Shown here: piece by piece, positions 7,472 to 14,551 of the stretch | Numbering within the stretch: position 1 is the stretch's first letter | How the letters are laid out: each line of letters starts with the position of its first letter | Origin: CAZIGK01 sp964538615 | GTDB taxonomy: Bacteria; Pseudomonadota; Alphaproteobacteria; Rickettsiales; RI-342 | Reading direction: 5' to 3' | DNA length: 64,000 nt | NCBI GenBank assembly: GCA_964538615.1 | Contig: CAZIGK010000004.1 | Span: 62,001-126,000, forward strand | Notes under the pieces: model-generated | Told to the model about the DNA's origin: nothing | The model's database searches: none | The model's input: the letters and a program-made list of their open reading frames with translations, nothing else | Made by a program: the position numbers and the translations under genes

Positions 7472-8692
7472 ATGACCGATACTCAGGATACCCCCAATAA
7501 CCCGTTCGCCCACACGCATCAGGATGCCCAAGACGACCAACCCCGTCGCCGCACCGCAGCAGAGCGCCTGATGGCAGAATTTGGCACCCCTCATGAGGTA
7601 CAGGCGCATCCACCCGTATCAACCAGTGAAGCCTCAAACACCATTCTGGATGAAGAACTCCCTTCACCCACCGTTCCTGTTTCTGCCTCGGAAGCTGCGG
7701 CACATAATCCCTTTGCCGCCCTCAATCCCTTCCCGGCCACACCAGAATCCACCGAGCCGGAAGACACCGCCCCCACACCGGAACCCACCACCATTCTGGA
7801 TGAAGAACTCCCTTCACCCACCGTTCCTGTTTCTGCCTCGGAAGCTGCGGCACATAATCCCTTTGCCGCCCTCAATCCCTTCCCGGCCACACCAGAACCC
7901 ACCAAGCCGGAAGACACCGCTCCCACACCAGAACCCACCACCATTCTGGATGAAGAGCTCCCTTCACCCACCACACCCGCCCCAGAACCACTGCCAGAGC
8001 CTACCGTCTCTTCTCCTTTTGCAGCAGCGTCTCCTTTTGACCTATTACCACGGGCGGATCTCCCAACTCCATCAGAGCAGCCATCCGTTCCATTCAGTAA
8101 AAACCTGAACCCGCAACTGCCTCCGGCTGCTGAGGTCACGTCTCCCTTTGCGCCCCTTCCCTCCACCTCAACCACCCCTGCCGTTCACCATACGCAGGAT
8201 GATGAATTGAGCCGCCTGCGCCGTGAAGTACAACAGCTCCGTGAACAGCAGGAAATAGAACGCAAAAAAGCAGAAGCCCGCGCCCATACTGCGGCCAATG
8301 CCGCACTTGCAGAGGCCGAAAAAGCCCGCAAAGAAGCCACCCTCGCACGGGAAGAAGCGGAACAGGCTAAAGCTAATGAAGCCGCCGCCCGCCGTTTACT
8401 AGAAACCAGCAAACCACAGGATGTCCCTGGCATTGGCCCCTCCACTGCCGGCGGCTTTGATGCTCTCCGGCAAGAAAATCAACGCCTGACTACCCGCGTT
8501 CAGGAACTGGAAGCCAAACTCCATGAAATAAACATGCAAATGGTGGCCGGTGGCACCCATCTGCATAGCGCCATTTCACAGGAAAAACTGGACAAATTTG
8601 AACAATTGATCGAGTGGGCAAAAAACCACCCGACACTTGCGCTCGGTGGCGGCCTGCTGCTGGTCTTTCTGCTGGCACTTCTGACAGGATAG
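7472..8692 (+). CDS. Repeat-containing, coiled-coil, tail-anchored protein inserted between protease and portal genes
   Basis: About 406 residues from the ATG at 7472 (MTDTQDTPNNPF); an ATG at 7460 is also possible. The N-terminal half is a Pro/Glu/Ala-rich low-complexity region with two near-identical 50-residue repeats beginning TILDEELPSP and a partial third. A long charged coiled coil (about residues 245-315, rich in EIERKKAEARAH-type heptads) and a second short coil follow. The protein ends with a single hydrophobic segment (LALGGGLLLVFLLALLTG), which implies a C-terminal tail anchor with the bulk in the cytoplasm. It has no recognised family. It runs opposite to the flanking head genes and splits the expected portal-protease pair. 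Confidence 0.6.
   Translation: MTDTQDTPNNPFAHTHQDAQDDQPRRRTAAERLMAEFGTPHEVQAHPPVSTSEASNTILDEELPSPTVPVSASEAAAHNPFAALNPFPATPESTEPEDTAPTPEPTTILDEELPSPTVPVSASEAAAHNPFAALNPFPATPEPTKPEDTAPTPEPTTILDEELPSPTTPAPEPLPEPTVSSPFAAASPFDLLPRADLPTPSEQPSVPFSKNLNPQLPPAAEVTSPFAPLPSTSTTPAVHHTQDDELSRLRREVQQLREQQEIERKKAEARAHTAANAALAEAEKARKEATLAREEAEQAKANEAAARRLLETSKPQDVPGIGPSTAGGFDALRQENQRLTTRVQELEAKLHEINMQMVAGGTHLHSAISQEKLDKFEQLIEWAKNHPTLALGGGLLLVFLLALLTG
7641..7976 (+). repeat. 150-bp in-frame tandem repeat
   Basis: Two nearly identical 150-bp units (7641-7790 and 7791-7940), then the first 35 or so bases of a third. They encode the TILDEELPSP...NPFAALNPFPATPE segment of the surrounding gene. Few differences separate the copies (for example ESTEPED versus EPTKPED), which indicates recent duplication or ongoing homogenisation. 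Confidence 0.9.
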
Positions 8693-8754
8693 CAAGCTTC
8701 CTTCAGGCTTTGCTCAGCCTGCCTGACGCCTTTCCTGCGCCTTGGCTTCTAGGT

Positions 8755-8957
8755 ATTGTCATCCCGGAACCATTGTTTGGCAAAGGTATCCGGGATCCAT
8801 CTCTCTGCCCCTTGCTACCTAACCCATCCACGTCAATCTTTCCCTTTGCTTCGCTCCGTTTACTCGCCTCGCTACACATCGCCGCTCTCACTTCGTTCGC
8901 TGAAGGCGGCGGCCTACTTGCCACCATGCTTGTCCATCGCCCTTTAAGCAATACGCG
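8755..8957. repeat. Palindromic and dispersed intergenic repeat sequence
   Basis: The stretch between the repeat-protein gene and the portal gene holds a TCATCCCGG ... CCGGGATCC inverted repeat (about 8758-8803) and a block (about 8893-8972, running into the portal 3' end) that reads GGCGGCCTACTTGCC then GCTTGTCC, then GCAATAC and GTCATGCC. The same order of blocks recurs at about 29160-29230. It also contains a TTTGCTTCGCTCCGTTTACT-like stretch with a relative near 29265-29290. This is the pattern of a REP-like intergenic repeat family. Confidence 0.55.
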
Positions 8958-10148
8958 TCATGCCAGCACCATCTGCCGCTTTTCCTCAGTTGTCAGAAAA
9001 TCCGCCCGACTGACCCGCTCCCACAAAGCATCCCGACGCGGGGTTAGGGCAGAAATACTGTTGCGGTCATAGTCCACATACAACCGCTGCTGACCTGCAT
9101 ACATCGGCAACAGCCAACGGCTCAATGCTCGCCCAAGACTATCCGCCATCGGCATAATCGTCTGCTCCCATAGCGCAAGGCGCGCCTCCTGCAAATTGCT
9201 ATACGTATTATCCCCCGGTATGCCCAACAACTGCGGCGGCACACCGAAAGCCAGTGCAATATCCCGCGCAGACGCATGTTTTCCCTCTAAAAAATCCATA
9301 TCTTTGGGGGAAAGACTCATTTCTTTCCATTCCAGTCCCCCTTCCAGCAACAAGGGGCGACCCGCATTCAAGGCGCCACTAAACTGCTCATCCACTTCCG
9401 TTCGCAATCGTTCATATTGCTCGGCAGATAACCTGCCGGAAGGGTTGCTTTCATGGGTTTTCACCACCAATGCCCCTGTGGGTCTGGCACCATTCTGCAA
9501 TAGCGCCTGATTCCATGCTGCTGACTGGTTATGCTGATCAATACTATAAGCCGCCGCCTCCACCGGAGACAACCCATACCAGTCTGAAAGAGGATGAAAC
9601 GCCTTCCATTGCAGTATCCGACTTTTTCCATACACAGGATGCACCGGATAATCTGTATGCCCCCGCGCATGATGATATCGGTAACCGGCAGGCAAGCCAT
9701 GGCTGGTCTCTCCCGCCAATACCTGTACACGGTCAGGACGCAAACAATATAATTCCAGTGGTGCCTGCCCCTCCATGCCTGTGGCTAACAGAAATGCCTG
9801 CCCCCCAATTAACCGATGACTCACCAATGTTTCCATCAGTCCGGCAATATCCTGTTCCGGGTTTGGCACCTCCAGCAACCGTAAGGCCGGATGAGCCTCC
9901 AACACATCTCCGCCCTTCTCCTGCCGTACAACCCATTCCAGCCCGCCAATCGCCTCTGCAATCAAACGGATACAACGGTGCGCCACCACGTTCCGGCTAT
10001 AAGCCTCGCATGCCAACTGGCTATATTGCCTCTCCGTCCATACCGGTTGCCCCATAGCATAAACATAGGCCTGTGTTCTTGTTTTCACTTCATCCACGCG
10101 CACCCCCTTAGGGTTGGCGTCGGTCTTCCACCACCGCTTCCACTGCAT
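8958..10148 (-). CDS. HK97-family phage/GTA portal protein
   Basis: 396 residues. Portal-family features in order: VAHRCIRLIAEAIGGLEWVV near the N-terminus; HPALRLLEVPNPEQD; LIGGQAFLLATG; LRPDRVQVLAG; the diagnostic WKAFHPLSDWYGLSPVEAA; and in the C-terminal half DMDFLEGKHASARDIALAFGVPPQLLGIPGDNTYSNLQEA, which is almost a family consensus. Role: the dodecameric ring at one head vertex through which DNA is packaged. The N-terminus is complete. In HK97-type clusters the large terminase lies just upstream, but here the neighbour is an unrelated plus-strand gene, so packaging genes must be elsewhere or absent. Confidence 0.93.
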   Translation of the reverse strand: MQWKRWWKTDANPKGVRVDEVKTRTQAYVYAMGQPVWTERQYSQLACEAYSRNVVAHRCIRLIAEAIGGLEWVVRQEKGGDVLEAHPALRLLEVPNPEQDIAGLMETLVSHRLIGGQAFLLATGMEGQAPLELYCLRPDRVQVLAGETSHGLPAGYRYHHARGHTDYPVHPVYGKSRILQWKAFHPLSDWYGLSPVEAAAYSIDQHNQSAAWNQALLQNGARPTGALVVKTHESNPSGRLSAEQYERLRTEVDEQFSGALNAGRPLLLEGGLEWKEMSLSPKDMDFLEGKHASARDIALAFGVPPQLLGIPGDNTYSNLQEARLALWEQTIMPMADSLGRALSRWLLPMYAGQQRLYVDYDRNSISALTPRRDALWERVSRADFLTTEEKRQMVLA

Positions 10149-10435
10149 TGTTTCATCCTGTCCGCTGTTACCGTGCCGAGGGTGCCTTGCACCTCACCCA
10201 CCTATGCACCTTACCATTTCACTATCCGGCATCATCTCACCTTCCGGAAGGGGGTATTTTTTCTTCTTCTATCCCCTTTCCTCGCTCCTTCGCATGGAAC
10301 CCACTCTCACGCTTGCTGTTTTATCTTCCTGCCGCTACAAGTTTACTTCTGACACACTCGCCACCCACGTGGAATCTGCCCATCGTCTCCACCCCCACAA
10401 CATCTGCCCCCTTTCCTACCCAAGAGTTCTCCACC

Positions 10436-11326
10436 ATGCCCAATATTAGCATCAATCACGTTCTGCAAACCGAACTCAAACATGGCGATATGATTGATAT
10501 CGCCTACCCAAAAGGCAAAACCGAAGGCTCTTTCTTTGGCGCTTTCAACCATAACCTCTCCATTGGGGATCAATTTTTCCGTGCTCCCAAAGACTTCCTC
10601 ATTGTCTGCACTCCGCAGCAAATCCAACTGCACTGGCGCCGCAACATCACCATTCCACGTGGCGAAATTCTCTACATTAAGCTGGAAGAACTCGGCACGG
10701 ACTTCTATTTTGACCGCCCAACCGGCGTCACCGTTCAAAACATGACCGCAGCCAATGTGTTCATGATCAATCTGCAGGCGCCTCGTGCGCGCCTGCGCCA
10801 GCATTATTTTGCGCTCTCTCAGGTTACATCTGCCGGGGCACTGCCGTTGCGCAACCATATGCCGGATGTCCCGCGCAATGTAACCATCCTGTCAGATGCA
10901 AACGACACCATGCGCCTGTTCCGCATCAATGGGGAAGATATCTACGGCCACCCCATGACCGAGCATATTCAAGGCCCCAATGTCGGTATTCGTCCCGGTA
11001 AAAAAGCGTTTACCCGTATCACCAGCATCTCTGTGGACGGTGCATGCTCCGGCAAAATAGCCGCTGGTTTCGGCAATCGCCTTGGCCTGCCAGCATACCT
11101 GCCCGCTGCGGGTTATGTCCTGAAAGAGTTGGTAAACGGCGAAACCCCACCCGCAGGCATTCTCATACCGGGGGATACCGCAGTTCCCTCCCCTACCACT
11201 GGCGACCGTCGCGGCACCTATACACCTTCCCCCCGCATCACTCTGGATGGCCGCAGTGTCATCCACCTGCTGGTCGCTCTACCCAACCCCGGCAATATCG
11301 GCGCCCCTGATTACTTTGAATCTTAA
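10436..11326 (+). CDS. Phage-structural-type protein, divergent from the portal gene
   Basis: 296 residues from the ATG at 10436 (MPNISINHVL); the frame is open farther upstream but that part has low-complexity, non-protein-like composition. Residues about 140-215 (PRNVTILSD, then FRINGEDIYGHPMTEHIQGPN, then FTRITSISVDGACSGKIAAGFGNRLGLP) match a beta-rich domain common in virion-associated proteins of phages. The N-terminal part contains FFRAPKDFLIV and LHWRRNITIPRGEILYIKLE. It is complete and lies head-to-head with the portal gene across about 290 bp that hold no other gene. Its precise virion role is unknown. Confidence 0.6.
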   Translation: MPNISINHVLQTELKHGDMIDIAYPKGKTEGSFFGAFNHNLSIGDQFFRAPKDFLIVCTPQQIQLHWRRNITIPRGEILYIKLEELGTDFYFDRPTGVTVQNMTAANVFMINLQAPRARLRQHYFALSQVTSAGALPLRNHMPDVPRNVTILSDANDTMRLFRINGEDIYGHPMTEHIQGPNVGIRPGKKAFTRITSISVDGACSGKIAAGFGNRLGLPAYLPAAGYVLKELVNGETPPAGILIPGDTAVPSPTTGDRRGTYTPSPRITLDGRSVIHLLVALPNPGNIGAPDYFES

Positions 11327-11380
11327 GTCACAAGCATACATTTTCGGCTCAGAGTTCATCCCAACCTAAGGACAGCTATA

Positions 11381-12658
11381 ATGGCAAGCATTGAAGGTTT
11401 TAGAATAAGGAACTTTAAAGCTCTAAATGACATCACTATGGGACGTTTGTGGAATACGCAAAAAGTCGACCCGTTAACCCCCATGACCGCAGTGATAGGC
11501 AAAAATGGTGCCGGAAAAAGTTCCATTTTTGATGCGTTTGGCTTTTTATCCGATTGCCTGCAATATGGAGTAGAAGAGGCTTGTGATTTGAATGGACGTG
11601 GTGGATTCAGCAAAATTCGCTCGCAAAATTCAACCGACCCAATAGAGTTCGAAATATACTACCGGGAGGCAAACAACGAAAGACCGATAACCTATGAAGT
11701 ATCAATTGATGTAGATAGTGCCCAGCGCCCATATGTTTGCAAAGAACGGCTCAGACAAAAAAGGAAAAATCAAAAATACGGTCGCCCTTTTTCTTTTTTA
11801 ATTTTGCAAAATGGCAAAGGTATCGTCTGGAAAGGAGATGCAGAAGGCACAGAAGAGACGGGGGATGAAGTAGATTTTCTGAAAATAATTAGAAGCAAAT
11901 TAACCGCAGAAGAATCTAATACAACAGAAGAAGTTGAGCTAGACGACTACAGAAAACTAGGAATAGCAACACTTGGGTCACTAAAACAGCACCCAAGGAT
12001 ATCCGCCTTCAGGCGCTTTATCGAAAATTGGTACCTTAGCTACTTCACCCCAAATGCCGCACGTAGCCTCCCCCTTGCCGGTCCACAAAGACATCTGAGT
12101 GCATCCGGTGACAATTTAGGTAACGTGGTGCAGTTTATGGAAAGAGAACACCCTAAAAAATTTCAGTCAATTCTTGATAGAATTGCGCGTAAAATACCTG
12201 GAATAGATAAAATTTCCACCAAGAGAACAGATGATGGACGCCTGCTTTTATGCTTCAATGATAAGGGCTTTACCGATCCATTTTATTCTCAGCAAATGTC
12301 AGATGGCACACTAAAGGTTTTTGCCTATTTACTTTTGCTAGAAGACCCGGATCCATCACCATTTTTATGTATAGAAGAGCCTGAAAACGGTTTGTACCAC
12401 AAACTTCTTGAGAGCTTGGCGAATGAATTCCGAACTCACGCAACCGGAAAAAAGGGGGGATCACAAATTTTCGTAACCACACACCAACCCTATTTCGTGG
12501 ACGCGCTCCAACCAAATGAAGTTTGGATATTAGAAAAAGGAGAGGATGGATATTCCTCTATAAGACGCGCAAGTGACGATCCGCTTGTGTGCAACATGGT
12601 AGATGAGGGGCTTCCTCTGGGCGCACTGTGGTATAGTGAATACCTTGACAGGAAATAA
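11381..12658 (+). CDS. RecF/OLD-like AAA ATPase (AAA_15/AAA_21 type), first gene of a two-gene cassette
   Basis: 425 residues with AAGGACAG ribosome site upstream. ABC-type ATPase features: an N-terminal strand (IEGFRIRNFKALNDI), Walker A AVIGKNGAGKSSIFDAFGF (about 41-59), a region ending in SDGTLKVFAYLLLLEDPDPSPFLCIEEPENGLYHKL that supplies the signature-like SDGT segment and Walker B FLCIEEPENGL, and the terminal switch strand QIFVTTHQPYFVDAL. The gene is visibly more A/T-rich than its neighbours. It is followed after only 2 bp by the DUF4276-like gene, a pairing also seen in defence loci. Family knowledge: such ATPases sense or gate a partner effector. It has no TOPRIM domain of its own. 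Confidence 0.85.
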   Translation: MASIEGFRIRNFKALNDITMGRLWNTQKVDPLTPMTAVIGKNGAGKSSIFDAFGFLSDCLQYGVEEACDLNGRGGFSKIRSQNSTDPIEFEIYYREANNERPITYEVSIDVDSAQRPYVCKERLRQKRKNQKYGRPFSFLILQNGKGIVWKGDAEGTEETGDEVDFLKIIRSKLTAEESNTTEEVELDDYRKLGIATLGSLKQHPRISAFRRFIENWYLSYFTPNAARSLPLAGPQRHLSASGDNLGNVVQFMEREHPKKFQSILDRIARKIPGIDKISTKRTDDGRLLLCFNDKGFTDPFYSQQMSDGTLKVFAYLLLLEDPDPSPFLCIEEPENGLYHKLLESLANEFRTHATGKKGGSQIFVTTHQPYFVDALQPNEVWILEKGEDGYSSIRRASDDPLVCNMVDEGLPLGALWYSEYLDRK

Positions 12659-12660
12659 CA

Positions 12661-13305
12661 ATGCACTTTGAATTTCTTATTGAAGATGCTTCCGGCAAAG
12701 CAATGCTGGATATCATCATTCCCAAAATAATTGATGAATCTCATACATTTTACGTTCATGCATACAATGGAATTGGTCGCATTCCTAAAAAAGAACCCTC
12801 TGCATACATGGCGCGCCATCAAGCTCTATTAAATGATTTGCCGAGAATCCTAAAAGGCTATGGAAGGACGCATCAAAGCTATGGTGGCACGTATGACGCA
12901 TGTGTGGTTGTTGTCTGTGATCTTGATGACCGTTGCTTAAAACAGTTCAGAGCCGATTTGTTAAATATTTTACAGCAATGTTCACCTGCCCCTAGAACGC
13001 AATTTTGCATTGCAGTCGAAGAAGTAGAGGCATGGTTATTAGGGGATATTTCTGCGGTAATAACCGCTTACCCAAAGGCAATAAAGAACATATTAAGCAA
13101 CTACACCAACGACAGTATTTGCGGCACTTGGGAAGTTCTGCAATCAGCACTGAGAGAATCTAATCCGCGTAAAAAAGAATGGGCGGAAAAAAATTCGCCG
13201 CACATACATGTCCAACAAAACAAATCAGCTAGCTTCCAATATTTTGTAAAGAAAGTCCGAGAACTGACACAGCCTCCCACACATGCCAGTTCAAAGCACC
13301 CGTAA
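12661..13305 (+). CDS. DUF4276-like (TOPRIM-fold-type) partner protein
   Basis: 214 residues; its start lies 2 bp after the ATPase stop, with AGGAAAT inside the preceding gene as ribosome site. Visible features are an N-terminal strand with an acidic residue (HFEFLIEDASGKAML), the acidic strand end VVVVCDLDDRC (about 82-92), and the diagnostic motif CIAVEEVEAWLLGD (about 119-132), which DUF4276 proteins share as an IAxxExExWLLxD block. These acidic clusters fit a metal-dependent TOPRIM/RNase-like fold. Translational coupling with the ATPase suggests one functional unit. It is analogous to PARIS (AriA ATPase with AriB TOPRIM), but the two proteins are not claimed to be AriA/AriB. Confidence 0.7.
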   Translation: MHFEFLIEDASGKAMLDIIIPKIIDESHTFYVHAYNGIGRIPKKEPSAYMARHQALLNDLPRILKGYGRTHQSYGGTYDACVVVVCDLDDRCLKQFRADLLNILQQCSPAPRTQFCIAVEEVEAWLLGDISAVITAYPKAIKNILSNYTNDSICGTWEVLQSALRESNPRKKEWAEKNSPHIHVQQNKSASFQYFVKKVRELTQPPTHASSKHP

Positions 13306-13311
13306 CCAGAA

Positions 13312-13668
13312 TTACTCCACCACTTTCTTCACAAACTGAGACTTCAGCCCCATTGCCCCTACACCGGGTATCTTGCAATCCAAATCATGATCCCCGCCCA
13401 CAACCCGAATATTTTTAACTTTCGTCCCCACTTTCACCACCGCAGAAGACCCCTTCACTTTCAAATCCTTGATAACGGTCACCGTATCGCCGTCCTGCAA
13501 TTCCACCCCGTTGGCATCGCGCACCACGACAGATCCCTCATCGGCAACATCCCCTACCCCCTTCGCCCATTCATGCCCACATTCCGGGCAAATCAACATC
13601 CCCCGGTCTTCATACACAAACGCAGAATCACACTGTACACAATGCGGCATCACCTGAGCCATATCCAA
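13312..13668 (-). CDS. yjdM: PhnA/YjdM family zinc-ribbon protein
   Basis: 118 residues (ATG at 13668 or, two codons on, 13662). The N-terminus has a zinc ribbon CVQCDSAFVYEDRGMLICPECGHEW with four cysteines. The C-terminal domain carries the family sequence VVRDANGVELQDGDTVTVIKDLKVKGSSAVVKVGTKVKNIRVV, and the ending IPGVGAMGLKSQFVKKV is also family-like. The family was called PhnA (alkylphosphonate uptake) but is not required for phosphonate use, and the molecular function is unclear. The gene is convergent with the defence-like pair, leaving 6 bp between stops, so the cassette abuts an ordinary chromosomal gene. Confidence 0.92.
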   Translation of the reverse strand: MDMAQVMPHCVQCDSAFVYEDRGMLICPECGHEWAKGVGDVADEGSVVVRDANGVELQDGDTVTVIKDLKVKGSSAVVKVGTKVKNIRVVGGDHDLDCKIPGVGAMGLKSQFVKKVVE

Positions 13669-13789
13669 AACTCCTTCTATTGATGCCGCGCACTATACGC
13701 CATTCCCCATCATACACAAATGCTTTACATCCCATCATCCGGGTTAAGAGCCTTCATTGCGGAGGTAATCAGGTCTGAAAATCCTCTCA

Positions 13790-14371
13790 TTACCGTACTG
13801 GTGTGCATCGGTACGTGCTGTCAGGGTGCCACTGTTGTACCAATAGCTGTAGGGCGCGCTGTAAAAGCGGCAAGTGCTGTGCAGGAATGTGGCTGGAGGC
13901 ATCCGGTGAGAGTTGGGGAATTGCAGGTGCCAGCACAGTATAGTGTACTACCAATTCCTCCAGTTGATGTTGGCGTAGTAGCAAGAGTGCCTGCTTGAGG
14001 TCTGCCTCTTGCCGGGAAGTGCATAAAGCAGGCGTGTGGTGATGAGAAGGATGGTTGGTTCCGTAAACAATAGGTGACAGGGTGCGAGCAGAAACCCAGC
14101 TTTTGCCATAACGCAGCCGATGCAGCCATGCGAAGCGACGGGCGGTACGATGCTGTGCCTCCGTCAGTTGTTGGCTGTGTAGCAGGCGATCCAGAATATC
14201 CTGTGTATGCCCTGCCTGATAATGGCGTTGGAACTCTTGAGTCCCGTAATCACGGGAAGGAGAAGGGCTTTTACGAGGACGCCCTTTCTTACGGCTGAAA
14301 CTAGCCGTGCGAATGGGAATGGAGCGAGTGCTGATAGGGGAGATGGATAGATGGGAAGATAGTACCGTCAT
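13790..14371 (-). CDS. Hypothetical basic protein with AT-hook-like motif
   Basis: 193 residues from the ATG at 14371 (MTVLSSHLSI); the frame extends 12 codons further without a better start. The N-terminus is Ser/Arg-rich and includes RKKGRPRKSPSPSRDYG, where GRP flanked by basic residues is an AT-hook-like motif. A helical central part follows (FQRHYQAGHTQDILDRLLHSQQLTEAQHRTARRFAWLHRLRYG), then a His/Leu/Gln-rich end. Possibly DNA-binding; no family is recognised. Divergent from the glycogen-debranching gene. Confidence 0.5.
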   Translation of the reverse strand: MTVLSSHLSISPISTRSIPIRTASFSRKKGRPRKSPSPSRDYGTQEFQRHYQAGHTQDILDRLLHSQQLTEAQHRTARRFAWLHRLRYGKSWVSARTLSPIVYGTNHPSHHHTPALCTSRQEADLKQALLLLRQHQLEELVVHYTVLAPAIPQLSPDASSHIPAQHLPLLQRALQLLVQQWHPDSTYRCTPVR

Positions 14372-14551
14372 AGGAGCCTCACGCTTAAGGATAATGCGAC
14401 ATAGCACGCTTCACCAAAGAGCATGATGGCGGAAGGGGGAAATCAACCAATGCCCCCATCACCACAGGCGGAATAGAAAGAAATAATGCTGCAATGCACT
14501 GAGAGTTGCGTAAAGCAACCTGCATGATACATAGAAACTATAAGTAAAAAA

